A stretch of DNA of 64,000 nt from Ohtaekwangia koreensis (lineage in GTDB: Bacteria > Bacteroidota > Bacteroidia > Cytophagales > Cyclobacteriaceae), in the NCBI RefSeq assembly GCF_900167975.1, contig NZ_FUZU01000001.1:592580-656579 (forward strand), in the 5' to 3' direction. The notes under the pieces were generated by a model. It was not told the origin of the DNA and did no database searches. It saw nothing but the letters and a program-made list of their open reading frames with translations. Below, piece by piece: positions 22,877 to 32,375 of the stretch; the first letter of the stretch is position 1, and each line of letters starts with the position of its first letter. Position numbers and translations under genes: made by a program.

Positions 22877-23848
22877 TTAATTCGCAGGTGCTTTTCGAAT
22901 TGCTTTCAGATACTCCTGGTAATACTCGTTGGGTGCATCCAGCTGTTGCCGGAGAAGTCCTTTTCTTTTCTCAGCATCTTTCTCCCACCGGAAGAACCAC
23001 GAGAATCCATAGGGCCCTGCATAGTAATCCGTTTGTTTATATACTTTATCGGCCAGTGCAGTGGTGAGATCTGAAAATGTATACCCTTTCTTTTTCAGTT
23101 GCTCCAGTAAGGTATCAAGGTAATCAGCATGTAATGCATTCACGTGTCCTAAAAATATCTGCGGAACCTTTCTGCCGTATAGCTGTATAGACAGATTTTC
23201 AAAATAGTCGAATGAAGAAAGCGTATAGTCGATATAGGCTTGTGCTATACGTTGCGCCTTGGCTTTGTCATTACCATCCAATGCCTGTTGATAAAGCGTA
23301 TTGAAAAGATAGTCTGAGCTCTCTATGGTAAACGGAGTATTAATATACCCTCTCGCGGTTAAGAAAGATTGCATCTCTGCTTTTGTTATACTGTCTTTGC
23401 CCAACGCATTGAAAGGGAAACGAAAGTAAAGCAACGTTTTGTTGGTGCCTTCCAGTAGTTTTTTAGTAATCACTTCGCCCTTTATGATTTCGTCTTTAAA
23501 CTCAGCAGGCTTGATGCTGGTATAATTCAAATGACTGTAGGAATGGTTCCCCGCGGTAATCAATGGATTGATGAGCCATTGTTTCAATATAGCGATGCGT
23601 GCATCAGTTTCGCCTTCGCGGATCAGGGGGCTTTCGTTTATAAATATAGTAACGGGTGCTTTATGGTGCTCGATAGCCTGGAGTATTTTATGGTTGGCTT
23701 GTTCGATGGTCTTCAGTGATGTCTTCTCACTCCAGGCTGTAAACGGCACATCATCCAGTGTGATGGTCACTTGTTTTGATTGCGCTATACTTTGTATGCA
23801 GAGTAAAATTGTAAGACAGACGAGGGGTATATATTTTTTGAAATGCAT
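22877..23848 (-). CDS. Secreted polysaccharide deacetylase
   Basis: A 323-residue product with a signal peptide (about 1-22, ending S-I-A-Q) and a NodB-type deacetylase domain. Motif 1 is T-L-D-D-V-P-F (Asp pair) near residue 31 and motif 2 is H-S-Y-S-H, giving the metal-binding H-x3-H near 119-123; F-R-F-P-F near 160 corresponds to motif 3. It should remove acetyl groups from a periplasmic or surface polysaccharide. It is in the same strand run as the FGE-like gene, with 72 bp between them, and could be co-transcribed. Confidence 0.87.
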   Translation of the reverse strand: MHFKKYIPLVCLTILLCIQSIAQSKQVTITLDDVPFTAWSEKTSLKTIEQANHKILQAIEHHKAPVTIFINESPLIREGETDARIAILKQWLINPLITAGNHSYSHLNYTSIKPAEFKDEIIKGEVITKKLLEGTNKTLLYFRFPFNALGKDSITKAEMQSFLTARGYINTPFTIESSDYLFNTLYQQALDGNDKAKAQRIAQAYIDYTLSSFDYFENLSIQLYGRKVPQIFLGHVNALHADYLDTLLEQLKKKGYTFSDLTTALADKVYKQTDYYAGPYGFSWFFRWEKDAEKRKGLLRQQLDAPNEYYQEYLKAIRKAPAN

Positions 23849-23897
23849 CTTCTAAAATAGAAGTAATTTCAACTACAGGCAATGTATAAATCGGATT

Positions 23898-25067
23898 TCA
23901 GGAAGTCGCTTTGATAGACGGGCGATGGAGCATGAGAAAGATAAACGCCATGGCTGCAAAAGCGCAGCAAACCGTGAAGATCGCAAAGAAGTTTGTCGGG
24001 TTGTTTCCATATATAATTCCCGAAGTCAACGCACCAACACCGATACCCAGTTCCATAAATATATAGAGTGATGCGACACCGCGTCCTTTGTGATGCTCAT
24101 GACTGAGGTCTGTTGCCCAGGCGAGCAGGGTGGGAGAGGTGGCACCTTGTGCAAAGCCATACATCACCACACCGCAGATAAGCATACCTAAAGAATCTGC
24201 GAATGCGATCACCAGCATGGCTATAGCGATCAGGCTTGTAGACACACGAAGAACAGGCTTGCGTCCCCACCGGTCCGATGCTTTTCCTCCAAGCAATCTT
24301 ACCAGTAAAGATGCTATGGTGAGATACGCGAAGAGTCCACCCTTATTTTTAATTCCCATAAACTCCCCTATATCTGGCATCATGGTATACATGGCGCCGT
24401 AGGCATACGCACTCAAGCCCATTACAATACAAGGCACCCACACGCGTGGTTCGAACAAGTCGTGTCCTTTTACTTTCAATACCGATACATGGAATTTATG
24501 TTTGTCGCTTAGTGTCTCGCGGATGCCAGCCAGTATAAGTATAGAGAGAATGGCAAAGGCAGAAGAGCAATAGAACATGGCATTCAATCCGAAGTTGTTT
24601 GCAATGGTACCTCCAACGGCAGGGCCACACGCAGAACCCAATGTTCCGGCAGTGCCTAATAAGCCCATCGCTTCTCCTCTTCGTTGAGCCGGTATAATAT
24701 CGGATAAGTATGCTGACTGCCCCGTAGGCGTAAAGCCAGTTGAAAAGCCGTGCACCAATCGCAGTAATAAAAATCCAGATATAGAAGTGAGTACAGGATA
24801 TACCAGGCTGCAGATAAAACATACGGCAGAGCCAAACATCATAACGGGTACACGCCCAATCTTGTCTGCTAACTTGCCACTGAAAGGACGCGAGAGCATT
24901 GCTGTTACCGTGAAGAGCGCGATGATGAGTCCTTTATAGTTAGCACCACCAAGCTTTGAAAGATACGCGGGCAATTCCGGAACGATCATGTTGAAGCTCG
25001 CGAAGAACAAGAGCGAACTAACGCATACGAGCCAGAATTGAGGAGTGTAGATTTTAGTGTTAATCAA
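23898..25067 (-). CDS. Major facilitator superfamily transporter
   Basis: The 389-residue protein has about twelve hydrophobic segments. The loop 2-3 signature G-K-L-A-D-K-I-G-R-V-P-V appears near residue 65, with the equivalent G-G-K-A-S-D-R-W-G-R-K-P-V in the second half, typical of MFS drug/metabolite antiporters. Substrate unknown; efflux is likely from general similarity. The start used is TTG, the only start codon that precedes the first helix. A hairpin separates it from prfB upstream. Confidence 0.85.
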   Translation of the reverse strand: MINTKIYTPQFWLVCVSSLLFFASFNMIVPELPAYLSKLGGANYKGLIIALFTVTAMLSRPFSGKLADKIGRVPVMMFGSAVCFICSLVYPVLTSISGFLLLRLVHGFSTGFTPTGQSAYLSDIIPAQRRGEAMGLLGTAGTLGSACGPAVGGTIANNFGLNAMFYCSSAFAILSILILAGIRETLSDKHKFHVSVLKVKGHDLFEPRVWVPCIVMGLSAYAYGAMYTMMPDIGEFMGIKNKGGLFAYLTIASLLVRLLGGKASDRWGRKPVLRVSTSLIAIAMLVIAFADSLGMLICGVVMYGFAQGATSPTLLAWATDLSHEHHKGRGVASLYIFMELGIGVGALTSGIIYGNNPTNFFAIFTVCCAFAAMAFIFLMLHRPSIKATS

Positions 25068-25078
25068 CGAAGTAGGGA

Positions 25079-25106
25079 AGTGTCTGCAACTATCGCTGCA
25101 GACACT
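25079..25106 (-). terminator. Hairpin after prfB
   Basis: A perfect 10-bp stem (AGTGTCTGCA and TGCAGACACT) with an 8-base loop, between the prfB stop and the MFS start. The T run on the minus strand is weak. Confidence 0.6.
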
Positions 25107-25124
25107 GTTAATTATAAAACTATC

Positions 25125-26223
25125 TTACGCTTGTTGAGGCTGTTCTTGTGCGCCTAACAAAAACGCTTTTATAAAATCATCGAGGTCGCCATCGAGAACG
25201 GTTTGTGCATCATGACGTTCTACACCTGTGCGTGCATCCTTCACAAGTTTATAAGGATGTAGTACATAGTTCCGGATCTGCGAACCGAAATCAATTTTCA
25301 TTTTGCCCGCTTCAATCTTATCACGCTCGGCATGTCGTTTTTCCATTTCGAGCTGATATAGTTTTGACTTCAGCATTTGCATGGCACGTTCACGGTTGGC
25401 ATGTTGAGAGCGTTCCACCTGGCAGACGATTACTATACCGGTTGGCTTGTGTGTGAGTTGAACTTTCGTTTCAACCTTGTTAACGTTCTGACCACCGGCA
25501 CCTCCTGAGCGTGACGTTTGAATTTCAATGTCAGCAGGATTGATGTCGATCTGAATAGAGTCGTCAACTTTCGGGTATACAAATATCGAAGCAAAGGAAG
25601 TATGTCTTCGCTGGTTCGAATCGAACGGAGAGATGCGTACCAGTCGATGTACACCAATCTCAGCTTTGAGTTTACCGTACGCGAAAGGTCCGTCAATTTC
25701 GAGTGTAGCAGATTTTATACCGGCAACATCACCACTTTGATAATCGATCTGCGATACTTTATAGCCGCTCTTCTCGCCCCACATTATATACATGCGGTTT
25801 AGCATCTCGGCCCAATCCTGACTTTCAGTTCCACCCGCTCCGGGGTTAATTTCAACAACGGCACTGAGCTGATCTTCTTCTTTGCTCAGCATCTTTTTGA
25901 ACTCGAGCTCTTCAATGGCCTTTGATGTCTTTTGATATTCAAGCTCAAGCTCGTCTTCACCGACATCGCCAGCTTCATGAAATTCATTGAGTACATCCAG
26001 GTCGTCCATTAATTTGGAGACGTGTTCAAATGCATCAGTCCAGATTTTTTTGGCGCGGATGTTTTTTAAAATGACCTCAGCTTGTTTAGGGTTGTTCCAG
26101 AAATCGGCTTGCCGAGTGATAAGTTCTTCATCGTTTACTTCGAGGCTCTTACGATCGTAGTCAAAGATACCTCCTCAAGGCACTAACACGAGCCTTCAAA
26201 TCTTTCAACTGTTCAGTTGTCAT
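25125..26223 (-). CDS. prfB: Peptide chain release factor 2, with programmed +1 frameshift
   Basis: RF2 releases finished peptides at UGA and UAA. The gene opens with ATG at 26223, runs 20 codons to an in-frame TGA at 26161-26163, and continues in the +1 frame for 345 codons; joined length is 365 residues, as in E. coli. The anticodon-like tripeptide S-P-F is at about 198-200 and the catalytic G-G-Q at about 243-245. The CTT-TGA-C slip site preceded by AGGAGG shows that synthesis is autoregulated by RF2 level. Divergent from the barrel protein at 26264. An annotation that begins at the internal ATG at 26009 would lose the first 71 residues. Confidence 0.96.
26161..26175 (-). promoter_or_regulatory. 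RF2 programmed +1 frameshift site
   Basis: On the minus strand the sequence reads AGGAGG-TAT-CTT-TGA-C: a Shine-Dalgarno-like element three bases before the CTT slip codon and the in-frame TGA. This matches the classical prfB element (AGGGGG-TAT-CTT-TGA-C). Confidence 0.95.
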
Positions 26224-26263
26224 CCAGATTTTTGTTTAAATTAGGTTGCAAATATATCCGATT

Positions 26264-27070
26264 ATGAGAAATACCCTTCTGTTGATTTTTATTTTCGGGG
26301 CTTTTATAACCGATGCCCAAATAAAACGAGTGGCTATTACTGCTGCAGCAAACTATCCGTCTATCCCCAATGTAACCAATACGTATAGCATGCAAACTAC
26401 TATTCCCACGAGCACCGGGTATGGTATCATGCTTTCATCCGGAAGCTTTGAACAACAATACGATGAAAAGCCAGGCTTTGATTTCTCAGGCCGCGCGGAT
26501 TATACTTTGTCACGCAGATTTTTTGTAAGCTCGGGTCTGGGTGTTTCGTATAATCGTTTTAAGAGAACTGGATCTATACTCAGCCTCGAAGATTTTGCAA
26601 CGCAAAGCGGTGTTACCGGTGTGACAGTATATAATGGTGTACCCGTTGGTTCATTTTATGGAGTGACACCGATACGGAACATTTCTGTTTTTCATCCGTC
26701 GGAAAATCTTGGCAAAACTTCCGTGGTATATATTCAGGTGCCGGTGATGGCCGGTGTTAGTTTACTAAGAGACAAGCTTTTAGTGCGTGGGGGTGCTACG
26801 TTTTCCGGATTGATCCATGCCTCTGAATATAAGCAGCGCTATGAGGCATCCGATGGATCATTTCATGATTATAAAGACAATAATAAGGACGGGTTTAACA
26901 GTATGCTCGCGGGCTTAACCTTGAATGTGAGTTATTATATAGTTCCTTCGTTAGGGATTGATCTTACCGCGAACAAATTTCTCTCTTCTATCTATAATAT
27001 AGACGATGAATCAGATAAGGCAAAAATGACCTTACTGTCGTTAGGCGTAAGTTACTCTATTGTTAAATAA
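26264..27070 (+). CDS. Outer-membrane beta-barrel protein
   Basis: The 268-residue product starts with a signal peptide (about 1-18, ending I-T-D-A-Q). The rest alternates short amphipathic strands with turns (Y-T-L-S-R-R-F-F-V-S-S-G-L-G-V-S-Y and the C-terminal L-L-S-L-G-V-S-Y-S-I-V-K), the pattern of small Bacteroidota barrels of the PorT/OMP_b-brl type, ending in an alternating aromatic/aliphatic strand as expected for a barrel. Function unknown. ATG at 26264 is chosen so that the signal peptide is terminal. Confidence 0.75.
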   Translation: MRNTLLLIFIFGAFITDAQIKRVAITAAANYPSIPNVTNTYSMQTTIPTSTGYGIMLSSGSFEQQYDEKPGFDFSGRADYTLSRRFFVSSGLGVSYNRFKRTGSILSLEDFATQSGVTGVTVYNGVPVGSFYGVTPIRNISVFHPSENLGKTSVVYIQVPVMAGVSLLRDKLLVRGGATFSGLIHASEYKQRYEASDGSFHDYKDNNKDGFNSMLAGLTLNVSYYIVPSLGIDLTANKFLSSIYNIDDESDKAKMTLLSLGVSYSIVK

Positions 27071-27184
27071 AGTCTGATAAGTCTATATTGATCTGAGAAA
27101 ATTATCGTTTCAGAGTCACTTTGTGATATTTAATAGTGTCAACGACCGATTTCTGGAAAATTTTCGTTTAGATTTGCCGGCAGT

Positions 27185-27535
27185 ATGAAGAGTGAAATAG
27201 AGAAAATGAAACCGATCGTGAGCCTCTTTCTGGAGGGGTTGATGCTTGTTTTTATTTTTGTTTACTCTCAGAATAACATAGCACCTTCAGCACATCACAC
27301 AGACGACTCACCTTTACGAGGTATATTGTCTTTTCATGAAGTTGTATTGCGTTCAGGTTGGTCATCTGAATCTATAAACAAACAACTTCCTCAACAGCCT
27401 ACTATTCTTACTAATATATTCCCACCCGTTACAACTGATGAGACTAACATTACTCTGGCGATGAGTGATGCTCTTTCAGTCAATTCATTTGAACGTAATA
27501 CTTTTTACATCACTGCGTCAGATAACGTCCCGTAA
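27185..27535 (+). CDS. Small hypothetical protein with one hydrophobic segment
   Basis: The 116-residue product has a single hydrophobic stretch (about 10-28) that may be a signal peptide or anchor, followed by a low-complexity, Thr/Asn/Pro-rich tail with no recognised motif. Coding is supported only by the length of the frame and a plausible start. It may be a short lineage-specific gene or a chance frame. Confidence 0.4.
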   Translation: MKSEIEKMKPIVSLFLEGLMLVFIFVYSQNNIAPSAHHTDDSPLRGILSFHEVVLRSGWSSESINKQLPQQPTILTNIFPPVTTDETNITLAMSDALSVNSFERNTFYITASDNVP

Positions 27536-27640
27536 GTCCGGTTGACCTGCTATTGTTGCGCTTTTGTAAAAAAAATCAACATCCAAATCGAAAACTTATA
27601 TATTTAAAATTCTTTGGCTAATAGTATTAGCTAAGTGGCT

Positions 27641-28270
27641 ATGATTTCAACGGCTTTTTTATTTGTGGACTTGCTCAATCCGGAGGAGATTATTAAGTGG
27701 GGTGGTTTGACGCTTCTTCTCTTTATTATTTTTGCCGAGACTGGTTTGTTCTTTGGTTTTTTTCTTCCAGGCGACTCTCTGTTATTTATAGCAGGTATCC
27801 TGAGCGACTCTGAATATCTGTCCATTAACGTATGGGTGTTGGTTCTTTTGCTCACCGTGTGTGCCGTTGCCGGTACATCTGTAGGATACGGATTTGGCCG
27901 CTGGGCAGACGGATATTTAAAGAATAGAAAGGAGAATTTCTTTTATAAGAAAAAATACATGGATCTGGCTCAAGACTTTTACAATCGCTATGGAATGATG
28001 GCCTTTGTAATGGGTAGATTTTTGCCCATAGTCCGTACATTCGTTCCTATCCTTGCCGGAATGGTTCGAATTGAATTTGGAAAATTCTTTTTTTTCAACG
28101 CGGTAGGGGCAGCGGTCTGGATTATTGTCATGGTAATGGCAGGACATTTATTGGGAAATATTTTCCCGACCATTACTGACCACTTAGAAATCATTGTAGC
28201 TGGAATGGTTTTACTTACGGCCATACCGCTCATTATTTCATGGCAACGAAACCGAAGTGTTGAAAAATGA
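27641..28270 (+). CDS. DedA/VTT-family membrane protein
   Basis: A 209-residue polytopic membrane protein. The DedA core signature is clear: E-x-G-x-F-x-G-F-F-L-P-G-D-S-L-L near residues 33-50, and the second signature with R-F-L-P-I-V-R-T-F-V-P-I-L-A-G near 126-140, with G-A-x-x-W after it. DedA proteins are proton-dependent lipid transporters; bacterial members include undecaprenyl-phosphate flippases. ATG at 27641 preferred over GTG two codons upstream. Single gene; no terminator visible. Confidence 0.9.
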   Translation: MISTAFLFVDLLNPEEIIKWGGLTLLLFIIFAETGLFFGFFLPGDSLLFIAGILSDSEYLSINVWVLVLLLTVCAVAGTSVGYGFGRWADGYLKNRKENFFYKKKYMDLAQDFYNRYGMMAFVMGRFLPIVRTFVPILAGMVRIEFGKFFFFNAVGAAVWIIVMVMAGHLLGNIFPTITDHLEIIVAGMVLLTAIPLIISWQRNRSVEK

Positions 28271-28397
28271 GATGAGGAAAACGAACCGAAATAAATTTGA
28301 AATATTTAATTGTATTCTGTGACTATTGCACACTCTTTAAATTATTATAATACGCAAAATTTCCTAAACTAAAAACCATTAACAATTAACATTCACT

Positions 28398-29231
28398 ATG
28401 AAAACTACACAAACTTCTTCTTCTTCTTCTTTATCTGAGAGCTTGAAGTCTGGATTTGCGGCATCTGTAATCCTGATAGAACTCGTTATAGGCTTTCTTA
28501 TCTGGAAATTTGTGCTGGGTAATCCCGCAAACTTTGAAGGTGGCGATCCTGCCTCTCACCCGCTTGAAGGAAACTTCTTAGGTATTTTCTATAAAGGAGG
28601 ATATTTAGTACCGTTGGCGATCGGTATGTTATTGATGGCTTTCACATTCGCTATTGAACGTGCATTTACCATTGGCCGCGCGAAAGGTAAAGGTAATGTA
28701 AAGGCTTTCGTTCAACGCATTCGCTTATTAGTAGCAGGTGGTAACATCTCTCAGGCAATTGCTGAGTGCGATAAGCAAAAAGGTTCTGTAGCGAACGTAG
28801 TAAAAGCTGGTCTTGTTAAATACAACGAACTGGTAAATAATAATACGATTGAAGCAGAAAAGAAAATCGCGATGATCCAGAAGGACATTGAAGAAACGAC
28901 ACAGCTTGAAATGCCAATGCTTGAAAAGAACCTGGTAATTCTTGCAACGATCGCTTCTATCGCTACGCTGATCGGTCTTTTGGGAACTGTATTGGGTATG
29001 ATCACGGCCTTCGCTTCTATGGCACAAGCTGGTGCTCCTGACTCAGTAGGTTTGGCGAACGGTATCTCTGAAGCTCTTATCAATACAGCGCTTGGTATCG
29101 GTACATCTGCAGTAGCAATCATTTTCTATAACCTGTTCACAAGCAAGATCGATGCATTGACATACGGTATTGATGAAGCTGGTTATAGCATCGTGCAGAA
29201 CTTTACTGCTACGCAACAAGGAAAGCATTAA
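28398..29231 (+). CDS. exbB: ExbB/TolQ/MotA-type proton channel protein
   Basis: A 277-residue inner-membrane protein with three transmembrane regions: residues 18-38, 65-85 and a long C-terminal pair (about 180-210 and 225-250), and a cytoplasmic domain between. N-L-V-I-L-A-T-I-A-S-I-A-T-L-I-G-L-L-G-T-V-L-G-M is the MotA_ExbB signature. The N-terminus carries a Ser run encoded by a TTC/TCT microsatellite. With the two ExbD proteins and TonB immediately downstream it makes the motor that uses the proton gradient to power outer-membrane transporters. First gene of the block 28398-32353. Confidence 0.92.
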   Translation: MKTTQTSSSSSLSESLKSGFAASVILIELVIGFLIWKFVLGNPANFEGGDPASHPLEGNFLGIFYKGGYLVPLAIGMLLMAFTFAIERAFTIGRAKGKGNVKAFVQRIRLLVAGGNISQAIAECDKQKGSVANVVKAGLVKYNELVNNNTIEAEKKIAMIQKDIEETTQLEMPMLEKNLVILATIASIATLIGLLGTVLGMITAFASMAQAGAPDSVGLANGISEALINTALGIGTSAVAIIFYNLFTSKIDALTYGIDEAGYSIVQNFTATQQGKH

Positions 29232-29257
29232 TATATAACTAAACGAATAAGTGACGT

Positions 29258-29857
29258 ATGGGAAAAGCAAAAGTACATAGGACGCCTCCTTCACTGGATA
29301 TGACGCCTATGGTAGATTTGGGCTTCCTGTTGGTGACATTCTTTATGCTCACGGCAACAGCAGCGCCCGATGAACCGGTAGCGGTGGATATGCCTTCGTC
29401 TGTTTCGGAAATCAAAATGCCGGAAACGGATATTCTCCTGATCACTGTTGCAGATGATGGTAAAGTATTCTTTAACATGGACGGTAAATACAATCGTCAG
29501 GAATTGTTAAGGAGTATGGGAGAGCGCTACAATATTCAATTTTCAGATGATGAGATAGCGCGCTTTGCAGTAATGTCAACTTTCGGATTGCCAATTGGAC
29601 AATTGAAAGAGTTCATTAATCTTAAACCAGATGAGCGTAAGCAGATTAATCAGCCAGGCGTTCCGGTAGATTCATTGAACAATCAATTGAAAGACTGGAT
29701 CATCTTCTCTCGTATGGCAAATCCGAAGCTTCGGATTGCTATTAAAGGTGACTCTGATACCAACTATCCGGTAGTAGAAAAAGTGATCAATACGCTGATT
29801 GATAATAAAGTCAATCGCTTCAACCTGATCACGAACATGGAAAGAAATCCTTCATAA
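29258..29857 (+). CDS. exbD: ExbD-family protein, first copy
   Basis: A 199-residue protein with one transmembrane helix (about 19-38). S-L-D-M-T-P-M-V-D-L-G-F-L-L contains the conserved aspartate of the proton path. The periplasmic part is longer than usual (about 130 residues before the last strand, versus about 100), as in other Bacteroidota that carry two exbD genes. It lies 26 bp after exbB. Confidence 0.9.
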   Translation: MGKAKVHRTPPSLDMTPMVDLGFLLVTFFMLTATAAPDEPVAVDMPSSVSEIKMPETDILLITVADDGKVFFNMDGKYNRQELLRSMGERYNIQFSDDEIARFAVMSTFGLPIGQLKEFINLKPDERKQINQPGVPVDSLNNQLKDWIIFSRMANPKLRIAIKGDSDTNYPVVEKVINTLIDNKVNRFNLITNMERNPS

Positions 29858-29875
29858 TATTTAAACCCTACAGAA

Positions 29876-30394
29876 ATGGCAGAAGTAAGTCAAGGTGGTG
29901 GCGGTGGTGGTCATAAAAAAGGTGGTAAAGTCAGAGCCAAAAAAGCGTCAACCAAAATTGATATGACGCCGATGGTGGATTTAGCATTCTTGTTGTTGAC
30001 CTTCTTCATGCTTACCACGACTTTCAATAAGCCTCAGACCATGGAAATCACCATGCCTGAGAAACCCAAGCCGGAAGACAAGCTTCCGGAAGTGAACGAA
30101 AAGAAAGTAGTTACGCTTGTTTTAGGAGACAATGATAAAATCTACTGGTACCACGGTATCACAGATCCTAAAATCGAAGTAACTGATTTTTCAGCAAATG
30201 GTATTCGTAAAGTGTTGATGACACAGAGTTCGCAGATACCAGGTATGATTCTTCTGATTAAACCATCTGAAGAGTCGCGCTACAAAAACATGGTGGATAT
30301 ACTCGATGAGATGAATATCACTAACATGCAGCGTTATGCCCTGGTGCCCATTACACCTACGGATAAGGAACTCATAAAAGAATCTAATTTATGA
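29876..30394 (+). CDS. exbD: ExbD-family protein, second copy
   Basis: A 172-residue protein with a Gly-rich, basic cytoplasmic N-terminus (six glycines, then K-K-G-G-K) and a single transmembrane helix at about 33-52. K-I-D-M-T-P-M-V-D-L-A-F-L-L-L holds the conserved aspartate. It overlaps tonB by four bases (ATGA), indicating translational coupling. The two ExbD copies differ enough to suggest a heteromeric complex. Confidence 0.91.
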   Translation: MAEVSQGGGGGGHKKGGKVRAKKASTKIDMTPMVDLAFLLLTFFMLTTTFNKPQTMEITMPEKPKPEDKLPEVNEKKVVTLVLGDNDKIYWYHGITDPKIEVTDFSANGIRKVLMTQSSQIPGMILLIKPSEESRYKNMVDILDEMNITNMQRYALVPITPTDKELIKESNL

Positions 30395-31191
30395 AAGCAG
30401 AACAATTAAAACCGCAGCAGTGGGAAGACATCATCTTCGAATATCGTAATAAGGAATACGGTGCATACGAAAACCGTAAGTCTTATTCGAAGCATGTGCT
30501 TCTGGCGGCTCTCATTACGGTGTTGACCGCAGCACTTGTACTGGCTTATCCTAAAATCGTAGAATGGATCAAAGGCCAGCAAGAGCAGGAGGAACCTGTG
30601 TTGAAGACTGTAAAGTATACAGATCTGGCACCACCTCCACCAATTCAAAATACTCCTCCTCCACCACAGGTGAACATTCCACCTCCAGTGAAGACAATCA
30701 TCAAATATTTACCTCCACAGGTAACAGATAAAGAGATTGTTGAAGAGGAAGAGATGCCAACCATCGAAGAAGTAAAACAAAACGATGTTGGTTCCGAAAA
30801 CATTGAAGGTACTGGTGAAGTAGTATTCGATGAACCTGTTCAGGAAGTTGTTGCAGAAACAGAAGATGAAGACAAGATCTTCATGGTTGTTGAGCAGCAA
30901 GCTGAATATCCAGGTGGTTTGGAATCTATGGCTAAATTTCTTCAGAAGAACGTGAAGTATCCTGCAGCTGCACGAAGAATGGGCATTGAAGGCTCAGTAT
31001 TCGTAAGCTTCGTAGTGGATAAAGAAGGTAAGATCAGCGATCCTCAGGTAGTAAAAGGTATCAGCGCAGAATGCGATAAAGAAGCGATCCGCGTTGTAAA
31101 CCTGATGCCACCATGGAAACCTGGTAAGCAAAACGGCAGAGCTGTAAAATCTCGCTTCGTGTTGCCTATCAAGTTTAAGTTGGCAACCTAA
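30391..31191 (+). CDS. tonB: TonB energy-transducing protein
   Basis: A 266-residue protein with a cytoplasmic N-terminus, one transmembrane helix (about 33-53), a Pro-rich and then Glu-rich periplasmic spacer (about 72-165; P-P-P-P-I-Q, P-P-P-P-Q), and the TonB C-terminal domain (about 175-265) with K-Y-P-A-A-A-R-R-M-G-I-E-G-S-V-F-V-S-F near 189-207. It carries the force from ExbB/ExbD to TonB-dependent receptors. Overlaps exbD upstream and meets the next gene at one base. Confidence 0.94.
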   Translation: MKAEQLKPQQWEDIIFEYRNKEYGAYENRKSYSKHVLLAALITVLTAALVLAYPKIVEWIKGQQEQEEPVLKTVKYTDLAPPPPIQNTPPPPQVNIPPPVKTIIKYLPPQVTDKEIVEEEEMPTIEEVKQNDVGSENIEGTGEVVFDEPVQEVVAETEDEDKIFMVVEQQAEYPGGLESMAKFLQKNVKYPAAARRMGIEGSVFVSFVVDKEGKISDPQVVKGISAECDKEAIRVVNLMPPWKPGKQNGRAVKSRFVLPIKFKLAT

Positions 31192-31415
31192 TGAAAACGG
31201 AAACAGACGAGTATAAGATGACAGGTATGGATATGGTCATCAAATACTTTGGACTAATCATGGCAGCCGCCTATATAGGTATAGGCGCTGCCCTGATTAC
31301 TCGCCCCGACATCATTAATATTAATGGGGCTTATGCTCTGCCTTTAGGAATTCTTCTTATTGCGTATGGTTTATTCAGAGCATTTAAAGTTTACCAGCGA
31401 TATTTTCAGAAGTAG
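31191..31415 (+). CDS. Small membrane protein in the TonB block
   Basis: A 74-residue protein with two transmembrane helices (about 14-34 and 45-63) and a basic tail. Its start overlaps the tonB stop (TAATG), and it ends two bases before the PstS-like gene, so it belongs to the operon. No recognised family; similar small genes occur at this place in related exbBD-tonB clusters. Confidence 0.72.
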   Translation: MKTETDEYKMTGMDMVIKYFGLIMAAAYIGIGAALITRPDIININGAYALPLGILLIAYGLFRAFKVYQRYFQK

Positions 31416-31417
31416 AT

Positions 31418-32353
31418 ATGAAGATTGTTTTTCATAGTTTCATTATAGTATTCTTAATAGTTGGAGCCTGCTCGCAGCGTGATAAAAAGGGAAGACCTTT
31501 GGATACGCCTACGTCAGGCTCCATCACTATTGCTGTAGACGAGTCCTTGAAACCTTTGCTCGATACAGAGGTTGATACTTTCATGGGCCTTTACAAACGC
31601 GCTCATGTTAAAGTAATATATACTTCGGAAGCAGAAGCCATGCGACAGCTCTTGCTGGATAGTGTGCGACTTGCAGTCATCACGAGGAAGTTGGAAAGTG
31701 AGGAAATTGAAACTTTCAAAGCCCAGACGATTAAGCCTCGGCTGGTAACGGTAGCAAAAGAAGGGATCGCCTTGATCCTCAACAATGCTAATCCTGATAG
31801 TACCATTACTATCCCACAACTTAAGGACATTCTAACTGGTAAAATTACCAAGTGGAATCAGCTTGATCCGAAAGGAAAAGCTACTCCTATTGAAATTGTA
31901 TTCGATCAGCCTACATCAGGTATACTACGATATTTAAAAGATTCTCTTTCCATTGATTCACTCCCTGCAAACTGCTTCGCAGTTAATAACAATCCTGCGG
32001 TAGTGGACTATGTATCCAAAAAAGAAAATGCAATCGGATTGATTGGCGTAAGTTGGATCAGCGATAAAGATGATTCGACCACTAATGTTTTTTCGAATGC
32101 TGTACACATTGCCGAGCTTTCAAACGATGGTGTCGAATATTTCCAACCGTATCAGGCATATATTGCTCAAAAACAATATCCTTTGGTACGAGAAATCACG
32201 ATTGTTAGTCGTGAAGCCCGCGCAGGCCTTGGAAGTGGTTTTATGGCCTTTGTCGCAGGTGAAAAAGGACAACGGATTATTTTGAAAGCAGGTCTGGTTC
32301 CGGTCACAATGCCCGTACGTATTGTAGAAATTAATCGCCAACCATTATTTTAG
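31418..32353 (+). CDS. PstS-like substrate-binding lipoprotein
   Basis: The 311-residue product has a lipoprotein signal (V-G-A-C, Cys18) and a PBP-like/PstS fold: I-T-I-A-V-D-E-S-L at the start of lobe 1, a central I-P-Q-L-K-D-I-L-T-G-K-I-T-K-W-N-Q-L signature near 129-146, and the T-S-G-I-L-R phosphate-site-like loop near 168-173. No pst transport genes are nearby; placement between tonB and a TPR gene is common in Bacteroidota, where its ligand is not established. A hairpin follows. Confidence 0.86.
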   Translation: MKIVFHSFIIVFLIVGACSQRDKKGRPLDTPTSGSITIAVDESLKPLLDTEVDTFMGLYKRAHVKVIYTSEAEAMRQLLLDSVRLAVITRKLESEEIETFKAQTIKPRLVTVAKEGIALILNNANPDSTITIPQLKDILTGKITKWNQLDPKGKATPIEIVFDQPTSGILRYLKDSLSIDSLPANCFAVNNNPAVVDYVSKKENAIGLIGVSWISDKDDSTTNVFSNAVHIAELSNDGVEYFQPYQAYIAQKQYPLVREITIVSREARAGLGSGFMAFVAGEKGQRIILKAGLVPVTMPVRIVEINRQPLF

Positions 32354-32375
32354 CATCCAGATTGTCCGTAATTTT

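Noticed and set aside
25610-25635. GGTTCGAATC-like string typical of a tRNA T-loop
   Set aside because: It is part of the prfB coding sequence (S-P-F-D-S-N-Q-R-R) and no acceptor or anticodon stem can be built around it.
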